DNA from: Phenylobacterium sp.
GTDB lineage: Bacteria; Pseudomonadota; Alphaproteobacteria; Caulobacterales; Caulobacteraceae
Assembly (NCBI RefSeq): GCF_004297125.1
Contig: NZ_SCVD01000001.1
Span: 372,001-436,000 of the forward strand
Direction of reading: 5' to 3'
Length of the DNA stretch: 64,000 bases
Shown here: in pieces, positions 56,424 through 64,000 of the stretch
Numbering within the stretch: position 1 is the first letter of the stretch
Layout: each line of letters starts with the position of its first letter
Notes under the pieces: model-generated
What the model was told of the DNA's origin: nothing
Database searches by the model: none
What the model saw: the letters and a program-made list of their open reading frames with translations, nothing else
Made by a program: the position numbers and the translations under genes

Positions 56424-57338
56424 ATGCCGTTGGTCTCCATCCGTCATCGGACCACCTATCGCTACCGCAACCCGGTGGGGTTCGGCGAGCACCGGGTGAT
56501 GTATCGGCCGCTGGAAAGCTTCGACCAGCGGATCGTCGAGGCCTCCCTGCAGGTCGGGCCGGAACCGGCGATGCTGCGCCACGTCCAGGAGGCCAGCGGC
56601 GCCACGGTGGCGGTCGCCCGGTTCGACGCTCGCGCCGATCGCCTCAGCTTCGAAAGCCAGGTGACCCTGGACCACGCGCCCGAGACGGCCTTCGAGCTTG
56701 AAGGCGAGGCGGCGACCATCGGGGTGTCGGCCTTCGCCTACGATCCCGAGGAGGCCGCCGACCTGGCCCGGGCCATGGTCCGCCAGCATGCCGACGCCGG
56801 CGAGGTCGAGGCCTGGGCCCGCCGATTCGTGCGGCCGGTCGGGCGGACCCGCCTGTCGACCCTGCTGTCGGACATGACCCACGGCCTGCGCGGTGAGTTC
56901 ACCTACGCCACACGCCTGGAAGGCGCCCCCCAGACTCCGGCCGAAACCCTGGCGCGCCGCGCCGGGAGCTGCCGCGACTTCGCGGTTCTCATGGCCGAGG
57001 CGACCCGCAGCCTCGGCCTCGCGGCGCGTTTCACCTCCGGCTACGTCTATAGCGGATCGCAGAAGGCGGGGCGGACGGGCGGCGGCCACACCCACGCCTG
57101 GGTCCGGGTCTACGTCCCCGGCTGCGGTTGGACGGACTTCGACCCGACGAACGGCATCGTGGGCGGCCACGACCTGGTCCGAGTGGCGGAGGTGGTCAAT
57201 CCGCGCGCGGCCGTGCCTCTGCACGGCGCATGGTCGGGCCTGAGGTCCGATTTCCTCGGCATGGACGTGGATGTCGACGTCAAGGTTTGCGAGGCGGCGC
57301 AACCTGCCGCCGAGTTGAGGGTTGCGCACGGGCGATAG
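56424..57338 (+). CDS. transglutaminase-like cysteine peptidase family protein (complete triad)
   Basis: A 304-aa cytoplasmic protein with the Bact_transglu_N region at 1-85 (VSIRHRTTYRYRNPVGFGEHRVMYRP) and a transglutaminase-like core with C183 (RAGSCRDFAVLM), H224 (GGHTHAWVRVY) and D240 (DFDPTNG). Family members act as proteases or in peptide modification; several sit beside circularly permuted ATP-grasp and alpha-E genes, which are absent here. Fifteen bases separate it from a second transglutaminase gene on the same strand. Confidence 0.88.
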   Translation: MPLVSIRHRTTYRYRNPVGFGEHRVMYRPLESFDQRIVEASLQVGPEPAMLRHVQEASGATVAVARFDARADRLSFESQVTLDHAPETAFELEGEAATIGVSAFAYDPEEAADLARAMVRQHADAGEVEAWARRFVRPVGRTRLSTLLSDMTHGLRGEFTYATRLEGAPQTPAETLARRAGSCRDFAVLMAEATRSLGLAARFTSGYVYSGSQKAGRTGGGHTHAWVRVYVPGCGWTDFDPTNGIVGGHDLVRVAEVVNPRAAVPLHGAWSGLRSDFLGMDVDVDVKVCEAAQPAAELRVAHGR

Positions 57339-57353
57339 TCCTCGGGAGAACGA

Positions 57354-58160
57354 ATGCGCATCCGGTGCGGTTACGAGATCACCTACGAATGCCCCGCGCC
57401 GACGCCGATGCTGCTGATGCTCAACGTCAGGCCCGAGCGACTGGCCGATCTCGAAACGCCGGACGTCATCCGCAGCAACCCTCCGATCCACCTCAGCCAG
57501 TACCGGGACCAGTTCGGCAATCTGTGCAGCCGGATCCTGGCGCCGGCCGGCCGCCTTACCCTGTCGGCGGACTTCGTGATCCGCGACACCGGCCAGCCGG
57601 ACGAAGTCTTCCCCGACGCCGAGCAGACGCCGGTCGATCGGTTGCCCGACGACGTGATCGTCTATCTGCTGGGGTCGCGCTACGTCGAGACGCAGGAACT
57701 GGGGGACCTGGCCTGGAAGCTGTTCGGCGACATCGCGCCGGGCTGGCCGCGGGCCCAGGCGATCGTGCAGTACGCCCACCAGCGGATCGTCTTCGGCTAC
57801 GAGCACGCCCGCCCGACCCGCACCGCCACCCAGGCGCATGACGAGCAGCTTGGCGTCTGCCGGGACTACGCGCACCTGGCCATCGCGCTCTGCCGCTGCA
57901 TGAACATACCGGCGCGCTACTGCACCGGTTACCTCGGCGACATCGGCGTGCCGGCGAATGGGCCCATGGATTTCAGCGCCTGGATGGAGGTCTACCTCGG
58001 CGGCGCCTGGCGCACGATGGACGCTCGGCACAACAAGCCGCGCATCGGCCGGGTCATGATGGCCCTCGGCCGCGACGCCACGGACGTCGCGATCACCACC
58101 CATTTCGGCCCCGCCACTCTCGCCGACTTCCAGGTCGTCACCGACGAGCTGCCGGGCTGA
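57354..58160 (+). CDS. transglutaminase-like family protein with Ser at the catalytic His position
   Basis: A 268-aa protein with an N-terminal beta domain (MRIRCGYEITYECPAPTPMLLML) and a transglutaminase core: C169 (QLGVCRDYAHLAIALCR), then DFSAWMEVYLGGAWRTMDARHNKPRIGR. Aligned with the neighbour upstream, HAW becomes SAW (S208), so the standard His of the triad seems missing while C169 and D223 remain. It is either catalytically altered or uses another base. It is probably cotranscribed with the upstream transglutaminase. Confidence 0.87.
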   Translation: MRIRCGYEITYECPAPTPMLLMLNVRPERLADLETPDVIRSNPPIHLSQYRDQFGNLCSRILAPAGRLTLSADFVIRDTGQPDEVFPDAEQTPVDRLPDDVIVYLLGSRYVETQELGDLAWKLFGDIAPGWPRAQAIVQYAHQRIVFGYEHARPTRTATQAHDEQLGVCRDYAHLAIALCRCMNIPARYCTGYLGDIGVPANGPMDFSAWMEVYLGGAWRTMDARHNKPRIGRVMMALGRDATDVAITTHFGPATLADFQVVTDELPG

Positions 58161-58322
58161 GCTCTCGGGCGGAGCTCCCTAGGGGCCATAGCCACACGGC
58201 ATACCCATGCCATGGGGACACCCGATTTTCGAAATATTGGCGTAATGTAGCGAAGCGAAGATGACGGCGCGTTCAACTATTTCGGCGTACCCGAAACTGC
58301 GCATTCCTCTGGGGGAGATTTC

Positions 58323-60329
58323 ATGAGCACCGCCCGTCTTGGCGTCCTGGCCCTCCTGGCCTCCACCGCCCTGCTTTCGAGTTGCGCCACCGACACCACG
58401 GCCCCCAGCGCGATGGCGCAGGGCTCGGCCGTCAACGCCTCGGCGACCACGCCGGCCAGCGTCGACAACTTCATGCTGGTGGACGCCAATCTCGAGGCGC
58501 ACGAGCTGTACCGCCTGACCGGCGCGCCGGCGGTGGTGATCGTCACCCAGGCCAATGGCGACGCCGCGATCCGCGGCGCGGCGCCCCAGCTCAAGGCCCT
58601 AGCGTCGAGCTATGGCGCCAAGGGCGTCGAATTCCTGCTGCTGAACTCCAGCCTGAAGGACAGCCGCGAGGCGATCCTGGCCGAAGCGGCCAAGGCGGGC
58701 CTCGAATTGCCCATCCTGATGGATTCCAACCAGCTGATCGGCGAGAGCCTGGGCGTGACGCGCTCGGCCGAGGCGTTCGTGATCAATCCGAAGACCTGGA
58801 CGGTCGCCTACCGCGGCCCGGTCGTGGGCGTGGGCGCGGCGCTGGACGCGCTGGCCGCCGGCCAGCCGGTCCCAGCCTCCACCGTGGCCCTGAACGGGGC
58901 GGCGATCGCCTTCCCCGAACGCGGCGCCGGCGCCAAGCTCACCTACGTGAAGGACGTGGCCCCGATCCTGGAGGCCAAGTGCGTGGCCTGCCACCAGGAA
59001 GGCGGCATCGGTCCTTTCGCCATGAGCAACTACGACATGGTCAAGGGCTTCTCGCCGATGATACGCGAGGTGATCCGCACCGACCGGATGCCGCCCTACA
59101 ACGCCGACCCGCACGTCGGGAAATTCTCGGACGACAAGAACCTGTCGCCGGCCGAGATCAAGACCCTGGTCCACTGGATCGAGGCCGGCGCGCCGCGCGG
59201 GGAGGGCAAGGACCCGCTCGGCTCGGTCAAGCACGTCGCCGCGGAATGGCCGCTGGGCAAGCCCGACCTGATCCTCACCATCCCGTCTTTCAAGGTGCCG
59301 GCTTCCGGCATCGTCGATTACCAGCGCCCGGCCATCGCCAATCCGGCCACCGAGGGCCGCTGGATCCGCGCCACGACCGTGAAGCCGGGCGACCGCCAGT
59401 CGGTTCACCATATCCTGACCGGCTGGATGTCGGAGATGCCGGCCAACGGCCAGTCGTCCGAGACCCGCTGGCGGGGTTCGGTGGGCGGCTATGCGGTGGG
59501 CGCCGAGTCGAACGTCTACGCGCCGAACGTCGGCAGCTACCTGCCCAAGGGCGGCGCCATCGGCTTCCAGATGCACTACACGCCCTACGGCAAGGAGGCG
59601 GTCGATAACTCGCAGATCGGCGTCTATTTCTACGACAAGCCGCCGGAGCTGATGATGCGCAACGTGGTGGTCATCGACCCCACGATCACCATCGCCCCGA
59701 ATACGGCGCGCCACAAGGAAGTGGCCTACGTCGAATTCCCGAACGACGCGCTGCTGTACTCGGCCTTCCCGCACGCCCACTACCGGGCCTATGCCAACGA
59801 CCTGTGGCTGCAGACACCGGACGGCAAGAAGACGCTGCTGCTCAGCATGCCCCGCTACGATTTCAACTGGCAGCGGGCCTACACCTTCGAGAAGCCGATC
59901 AAGATCCCGGCGGGTTCGCGGATCATCGCGAACTACACCTACGATAATTCCAAGCGAAACCCGTCGAACCCCGACCCGACGATCAAGGTCACCTGGGGCG
60001 AGCAGAGCCACGAGGAGATGCTGTTCACCTCGCTGTCGTTCCGCTGGCTGGACGAGACGGCGGCCAAGCAGGTCGACTCTGACGCCCGCTTCGCCAAGAC
60101 CCGCCTGATGGGGATGATGGACGACAACCTGGACGGCAAGCTGCAGAAGGCCGAAGCCAAGGGCCAGATGGGCACGATGATCGCCGGCTATTTCGACCGC
60201 ATCGACGCCAATAAGGACGGCTCGCTGGACAAGGCCGAACTGGCAGCGGCTCAGGCCCTTCTGCCTGGCCGTCGCGGCCGCGCGGCCGAAGCCAGCAACG
60301 CCTCCCGGCAACTGACCGGCGGACGGTAA
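58323..60329 (+). CDS. lipoprotein fusing redoxin-like, cytochrome c, copper monooxygenase-like and EF-hand regions
   Basis: A 668-aa protein. A lipobox (ALLSSC, C21) anchors it to the membrane. Residues about 45-180 are a redoxin-like domain without any Cys where the redox centre should be. C220-V-A-C223-H224 is a c-type heme motif. Residues about 330-575 resemble copper type II ascorbate-dependent monooxygenases: H362/H363 (VHHILTGW), H418 (QMHYTPYG), H484/H486 (FPHAHYRA) and SHEEML near 562-567. Two EF-hand loops follow at 600-611 (DDNLDGKLQKAE) and 628-639 (DANKDGSLDKAE). It is a periplasm-facing multi-cofactor oxidoreductase of unknown substrate. GGGGGAG precedes the ATG. Confidence 0.88.
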   Translation: MSTARLGVLALLASTALLSSCATDTTAPSAMAQGSAVNASATTPASVDNFMLVDANLEAHELYRLTGAPAVVIVTQANGDAAIRGAAPQLKALASSYGAKGVEFLLLNSSLKDSREAILAEAAKAGLELPILMDSNQLIGESLGVTRSAEAFVINPKTWTVAYRGPVVGVGAALDALAAGQPVPASTVALNGAAIAFPERGAGAKLTYVKDVAPILEAKCVACHQEGGIGPFAMSNYDMVKGFSPMIREVIRTDRMPPYNADPHVGKFSDDKNLSPAEIKTLVHWIEAGAPRGEGKDPLGSVKHVAAEWPLGKPDLILTIPSFKVPASGIVDYQRPAIANPATEGRWIRATTVKPGDRQSVHHILTGWMSEMPANGQSSETRWRGSVGGYAVGAESNVYAPNVGSYLPKGGAIGFQMHYTPYGKEAVDNSQIGVYFYDKPPELMMRNVVVIDPTITIAPNTARHKEVAYVEFPNDALLYSAFPHAHYRAYANDLWLQTPDGKKTLLLSMPRYDFNWQRAYTFEKPIKIPAGSRIIANYTYDNSKRNPSNPDPTIKVTWGEQSHEEMLFTSLSFRWLDETAAKQVDSDARFAKTRLMGMMDDNLDGKLQKAEAKGQMGTMIAGYFDRIDANKDGSLDKAELAAAQALLPGRRGRAAEASNASRQLTGGR

Positions 60330-60682
60330 CGCGGACGGAACGGAGGGGCCGTGCGCCCCACCGCGCCCGCCCTGCGGCAGCGCCGCGGCGGGTGGCGGGC
60401 GGCGCCTCAATCCCGCCACCCGTGGAAGGCCTAGTGGGAGGATGCGTCCTGGAGTTCTTCCTGCGGTCCTTCTTGCCTGGGCGGTGGCGAGCGGTAGCCT
60501 TGCTGCCGAGCGCGTGAATCGCGAGGGACGGTCCGACATGCGCGACAGTCGGCTTGTCGCAAAGGAGACCAACCCGTCGTTCAGACCACGCCCTGGCGCT
60601 GACATCGCGTTAAAGGGGAGTTTCTTGCCAACGCAACCTAAGCAGAGCAGTGTTGCGCGAAGCTTTGCTTTGGGGGCGGGAA
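60330..60682 (+). other. 353-bp region without an intact gene: hairpin and paralogue remnant
   Basis: It begins with GC-rich sequence holding a perfect 11-bp inverted repeat, CGGGTGGCGGG (60389-60399) and CCCGCCACCCG (60412-60422) with a 12-nt loop, 60 bases after the monooxygenase stop and without a T-run. It then holds a 5' gene fragment (60442 onwards, listed separately) and a lower-GC leader (TTAAAGGGGAGTTTCTTGCC) before the gene at 60683. Confidence 0.6.
60442..60630 (+). pseudogene. truncated tandem paralogue of the downstream exported protein
   Basis: An ATG at 60442 opens a frame whose first residues, MRPGVLPAVLLAWAVASGSL followed by AAERVNREGRSDMRDSR, align without gaps to the first 37 residues of the gene at 60683 (MKRGVLLVVCVGQLAPTGQA, YAQKINAGERQDLRERP): M1, G4, V5, L6, A22, N26, R30, D32 and R34 are identical and many others are conservative; F47 and G52 still match. 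Similarity then ends; the open frame itself runs to 60795, out of frame over the next gene. It looks like the 5' remnant of a duplicated gene. A short functional exported peptide is the alternative. The 3' limit is approximate. Confidence 0.4.
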
Positions 60683-61555
60683 ATGAAGCGGGGAGTGCTG
60701 CTGGTTGTGTGCGTCGGCCAGCTGGCGCCGACGGGCCAAGCGTATGCGCAGAAGATCAACGCGGGCGAACGGCAAGACCTTCGCGAGCGCCCTGATCGCG
60801 GGGTCGGGCGGGAGAGTCAGTTCAAGGCGTCCGACGGCAAGGCGGCCGGCCCACTGACGGCGACGTTTTCTTTCAGCGCAGCCTACACAAGTAACGCCGG
60901 CGCCACGGACGAGGACGAGGTCGCTTCGCCATATGCCACGCCCGGCCTGGCCATAAAGTACAAGCAGGCGAACCTTCTTGCGGACTGGGGCTTGTCAGCG
61001 GCGGCTGGGCTCGACGGAGACCTCTACGACAAGGACGGCTATGACGAGAGCCGCTTCGACTGGAATATCGCGGCGTTTCGGTCCGTGCGCGGAGGCGTTC
61101 TGAGCATCAAGCATCGCGTGCTGGATACTTATAGCCGCGATTTCGACGACCGAACCGCCCACGTAAAGCGGACAAGCGTGAACTATGAGGGGGAAATCTC
61201 AGGTGGTCCCAGCTACATGGTGACCGTCGAGTATCAGACGTCGCCGGACCCGAACTCGCGACGCAGCCGCTTTCAGCTCTACTTGTCTAAAGACGTGGCG
61301 ACGCCGTGGGCCGGTTGGATGCTCGGCCTCGAGGAGACGTTGGCGCTCTTTGACTACCGCGCTGGTGACAACAGGACGCGGGAAGATGTCTTCTCGAAGA
61401 CGGAATTCACCCTGGCCAGGGAGGTCACAGCCTCCGCGCTGAATGCTCCGGTTAAGGTCGGAGCAAAGGCCGCTGTCGGCTGGAACGATTCAAGTCGGTC
61501 TGGAAAGGACTACATTGCGTTCGAGGTCGGCCCGCTGATCGAGGTCAAGTTCTAG
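60683..61555 (+). CDS. exported beta-rich hypothetical protein, low-GC (possible outer-membrane barrel)
   Basis: A 290-aa protein not recognised. It has a signal peptide (to AYA-QKIN), a charged, likely disordered stretch to about residue 55, then alternating polar/hydrophobic strands to the end: LTATFSFSAAYTSNAG, YMVTVEYQTSPDP, RFQLYLSKDVATPWAGWMLGLEE, VKVGAKAAVGWND and a C-terminal YIAFEVGPLIEVKF ending in Phe, as in outer-membrane barrels. GC content is clearly lower than its neighbours (36/60 and 33/60 in two counted lines against 47/60 in a mutase line), suggesting transfer. GGGGGCGGGA precedes ATG 60683. Confidence 0.7.
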   Translation: MKRGVLLVVCVGQLAPTGQAYAQKINAGERQDLRERPDRGVGRESQFKASDGKAAGPLTATFSFSAAYTSNAGATDEDEVASPYATPGLAIKYKQANLLADWGLSAAAGLDGDLYDKDGYDESRFDWNIAAFRSVRGGVLSIKHRVLDTYSRDFDDRTAHVKRTSVNYEGEISGGPSYMVTVEYQTSPDPNSRRSRFQLYLSKDVATPWAGWMLGLEETLALFDYRAGDNRTREDVFSKTEFTLAREVTASALNAPVKVGAKAAVGWNDSSRSGKDYIAFEVGPLIEVKF

Positions 61556-61587
61556 GGCCAAGACGGCCGCAATGTAGCGCCTGCCCT

Positions 61588-63747
61588 CTACTGCGCCGCC
61601 TGTTCCTGGGCGTAGCCGAGCTGTTCGTTGAGGCGGTCCAGGACCGTGATCGCCGCCTCGGGAATCACCGTGCCCGGCGCGAAGACCGCGGCGACGCCCA
61701 TCTCCTCCAGCGCCTTGAAGTCCTCGGGCGGGATCACGCCGCCCACGAACACCAGGATGTCGGGTCGGCCCAGCTTCTTCAGCTCGGCCTTCAGCTCGGG
61801 CACCAGGGTCAGGTGGCCCGCGGCGAGCGAGCTCGCGCCCACCGCATGGACGCCGGTCTCCACGGCCTCGGCGGCGGCCTCGGCCGGCGTCTGGAACAGG
61901 TCGCCGATCTCGACCTCGAAGCCCAGGTCGGCGAAGCCGGAGGCGATCACCTTCTGGCCGCGGTCGTGGCCGTCCTGGCCCATCTTGGCGACCATGATCC
62001 GGGGCTTCTTGCCGTCGGCCTGCAGGAAGGCCTCGGTCATGGCCCGGGCGCGGTCCGAGGCGGGCGTGCTGCCGGCCTCGCGCAGGTAGACACCCTTCAC
62101 GGCGTCGGCGTGGGCCTTGTGGCGGTTGAACACCTTTTCCAGCGCGAAGCTGATCTCGCCGACGGTGGCCTTGGCGCGGGCGGCGTCGACCGCGAGCGCC
62201 AGCAGGTTGGCCTTGCCGGACGCGCCGGCGGTCAGCGCGTCGAGGGCGGCGGCCACCGCCTCCGGGTCGCGCTCGGCTTTCAGGCGGCGCAGCTTCTCGA
62301 GCTGGGCCGCGCGCACGGCGCTGTTGTCGACCTTCAGCATCGGGATCACGTCGGGCACGTCGGGACGGTAGCGGTTCACGCCCACCACGCTCTGCTTGCC
62401 TGAGTCGATGCGCGCCTGGATGCGGGCCGAGGCCTCCTCGATCCGGCGCTTGGGCAGGCCCTCCTCGATCGCCTTGGCCATGCCGCCCAGGGCTTCCACC
62501 TCGGCGATGTGGGTCAGGGCCCGCTCGGCGAGGTCGGCGGTCAGCCGCTCGACGTAGTAGCTGCCGCCCCAGGGGTCCACGACGCGGGTCTGGCCGCTCT
62601 CGATCTGCAGGAAGAGCTGGGTGTTGCGCGCGATCCGGGCCGAGAAATCGGTCGGCAGGGCCAGGGCCTCGTCCAGCGAGTTGGTGTGCAGGCTCTGGGT
62701 CTGGCCGCCCGTGGCGCCCATGGCCTCGATCGCCGTTCGCGGCACATTGTTGAACACGTCCTGGGCCGCCAGCGACCAGCCGCTGGTCTGGGTGTGGGCG
62801 CGCAGGGCCAGCGAGCGGGCGTCCTTCGGGTCGAACTCGGCCTTCATCAGCTTGGCCCAGAGCAGGCGCGACGCGCGCTGCTTGGCGACCTCCATGAACA
62901 TGTTCATGCCGGCGCACCAGAAGAACGACAGGCGCGGCGCGAACTGGTCCACCGTCATGCCGGCCGCGACGCCGGCGCGCACGTACTCGATCCCGTCGGC
63001 CAAGGTGTAGGCCAGCTCCAGGTCCAGCGTCGCCCCGGCTTCCTGCATGTGGTAGCCGCTGATCGAGATCGAGTTGAACCGCGGCATCTCCTTGCTCGTG
63101 TAAGCAAAGATGTCCGCGATGATCCGCATCGAGGGCCCGGGCGGATAGATGTAGGTGTTCCGGGTCAGGAACTCCTTCAGGATGTCGTTCTGGATCGTGC
63201 CGGCCAGCTTCTCGTGCGGCACGCCCTGTTCTTCCGCCGCCACGATGTAGAGCGCCAGGATCGGCAGCACCGCGCCGTTCATCGTCATCGACACGGTCAT
63301 CTTGTCGAGCGGGATGCCGTCGAACAGGGTCCGCATGTCGTAGATGGAATCGATGGCGACGCCGGCCATGCCCACGTCGCCGGTCACCCGCGGATGGTCG
63401 CTGTCGTAGCCGCGGTGGGTCGCCAGGTCGAAGGCGATGGAGAGGCCCATCTGACCGGCCGCCAGGTTGCGGCGGTAGAAGGCGTTGGAGTCCTCCGCCG
63501 TGGAGAAGCCCGCGTACTGGCGAATCGTCCACGGGTTGGTGGCGTACATGGTCGGGTAGGGGCCGCGCACGAACGGCGCCAGGCCCGGGAAGCCGGCCAG
63601 GGCTGTCAGGCCCTCGATGTCGGCCGCGTCATAGGCCGGCCGGATGGCGATGCCTTCGGGCGTAGACCAGGGCTCGCCCGTGGGCTTCGCGATCGCGCCG
63701 ATGTCGCCATCGAAGGGCAGGGTGGAGAAGTCGGGGAACGGGCTCAC
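61588..63747 (-). CDS. scpA: methylmalonyl-CoA mutase, large (catalytic) subunit
   Basis: A 719-aa adenosylcobalamin enzyme interconverting (R)-methylmalonyl-CoA and succinyl-CoA, the last step of propionyl-CoA assimilation. The N-terminal TIM barrel has the substrate-tunnel motif [37 protein letters not shown] and [15 protein letters not shown]. The C-terminal B12 domain has D592-G-H594-D-R-G597 ([17 protein letters not shown]), where H594 replaces the dimethylbenzimidazole ligand. It starts with GTG at 63747, overlapping the stop of the small-subunit gene (GTGA). Confidence 0.97.
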   Translation of the reverse strand: MSPFPDFSTLPFDGDIGAIAKPTGEPWSTPEGIAIRPAYDAADIEGLTALAGFPGLAPFVRGPYPTMYATNPWTIRQYAGFSTAEDSNAFYRRNLAAGQMGLSIAFDLATHRGYDSDHPRVTGDVGMAGVAIDSIYDMRTLFDGIPLDKMTVSMTMNGAVLPILALYIVAAEEQGVPHEKLAGTIQNDILKEFLTRNTYIYPPGPSMRIIADIFAYTSKEMPRFNSISISGYHMQEAGATLDLELAYTLADGIEYVRAGVAAGMTVDQFAPRLSFFWCAGMNMFMEVAKQRASRLLWAKLMKAEFDPKDARSLALRAHTQTSGWSLAAQDVFNNVPRTAIEAMGATGGQTQSLHTNSLDEALALPTDFSARIARNTQLFLQIESGQTRVVDPWGGSYYVERLTADLAERALTHIAEVEALGGMAKAIEEGLPKRRIEEASARIQARIDSGKQSVVGVNRYRPDVPDVIPMLKVDNSAVRAAQLEKLRRLKAERDPEAVAAALDALTAGASGKANLLALAVDAARAKATVGEISFALEKVFNRHKAHADAVKGVYLREAGSTPASDRARAMTEAFLQADGKKPRIMVAKMGQDGHDRGQKVIASGFADLGFEVEIGDLFQTPAEAAAEAVETGVHAVGASSLAAGHLTLVPELKAELKKLGRPDILVFVGGVIPPEDFKALEEMGVAAVFAPGTVIPEAAITVLDRLNEQLGYAQEQAAQ

Positions 63748-64000
63748 GCGGCGGCCTCATGCTTCTCGGAGAGCCGCACGGGGGGCAGGGCGGCGCATTT
63801 GCCGTCCGGTCCCGGCAGCCTCGCAGTGGACGGGTCGAGCGCCGCGGGCGCAGCCGTCTCGACATCCGCCGGCGCGGCGTCGGTCGGTGGGAAGACGGTG
63901 ACGCCCAGGATCTTCGGATCGCCCCGGGCGGCGACGGCGGCCTCCACGTCGCGGGCGACGAGGCCGTTCTCCAGCGCCGCGATGATGCCGCCGGCCGCCT
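63744..64000 (-). CDS. methylmalonyl-CoA mutase small subunit, C-terminal part only
   Basis: The minus-strand frame is open from the stop at 63744 through the window end; its start lies beyond 64000. The visible 85 residues include [20 protein letters not shown] followed by [18 protein letters not shown], the segment typical of the small (MutA-type) subunit, and a low-complexity Ala/Pro tail ending [10 protein letters not shown]. The small subunit is a non-catalytic partner that lacks the B12-binding motif in heterodimeric mutases. The overlap with the large-subunit GTG supports one operon. The internal GTG at 63947 is not the real start. Confidence 0.88.
   Translation of the reverse strand, partial: AAGGIIAALENGLVARDVEAAVAARGDPKILGVTVFPPTDAAPADVETAAPAALDPSTARLPGPDGKCAALPPVRLSEKHEAAA

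Noticed and set aside
60631..60795. Continuation of the 60442 open frame as a full 117-aa gene
   Set aside because: Similarity to the paralogue ends near residue 60 and the rest overlaps the downstream gene out of frame, so only the 5' part is treated as a remnant.

Overview
The window reads as chromosomal DNA of a high-GC alphaproteobacterium, most likely Caulobacterales (Phenylobacterium/Caulobacter type). This is inferred from the uniformly GC-rich coding sequence, TonB-dependent receptors, a complete five-step hut pathway with HutF/HutG/HutD, the Fe-type superoxide dismutase, a HisKA_2 kinase with a general-stress-like promoter, and many 4-nt stop/start overlaps. No insertion sequence, phage gene or CRISPR array was seen. 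One stretch near 60.4-61.6 kb is clearly less GC-rich and may be acquired DNA.

Layout. 1-12.8 kb: an RND efflux pump cut by the window edge; a phytanoyl-CoA dioxygenase with a coupled 91-aa protein, divergent from an SDR/crotonase pair; an NTF2-like protein, a DUF2214 membrane protein, a TonB-dependent receptor, a GT2-TPR protein, PurU, an exported protein and SodB. 13.0-20.4 kb: a tight operon of two-partner secretion transporter (TpsB), secreted TpsA-like protein and an exported TPR-CHAT peptidase. 20.4-29.3 kb: an SH3/glycine-zipper protein, tRNA-Leu(TAA), then hutIHGUD divergent from hutFC with a HutC operator between them. 29.4-36.7 kb: a single-chain biotin-dependent carboxylase, an SDR, and a PepSY/DUF2271/DUF4198/ApbE operon that looks like a flavinylated periplasmic redox system. 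36.7-46.1 kb: a LuxR-type regulator, a second exported TPR-CHAT protein and a small Cys-containing protein on the minus strand, divergent from TonB receptor, acyl-CoA dehydrogenase, MerR regulator and a DUF2236 oxygenase. 46.1-49.5 kb: an ECF sigma/anti-sigma pair divergent from an exported S8 protease and a Gly-rich exported protein, all three transcription units preceded by the same TGAAAC-N13-CGTT motif. 49.5-64 kb: a HisKA_2 kinase, catalase KatE, a thiolase, an exported alpha/beta hydrolase, a VOC protein, an N-formylglutamate-amidohydrolase-like protein, two tandem transglutaminases, a lipoprotein joining redoxin, cytochrome c, copper monooxygenase and EF-hand parts, a low-GC exported beta-rich protein preceded by a truncated paralogue, and methylmalonyl-CoA mutase (large subunit complete, small subunit cut by the window end).

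The most interesting candidates are the TPS-CHAT operon (with a second exported CHAT protein 17 kb away), the putative ECF regulon of protease plus Gly-rich protein with a shared promoter motif, and the PepSY-DUF2271-DUF4198-ApbE operon with a visible candidate flavinylation motif. All functional statements rest on reading the sequences; no database search was run.
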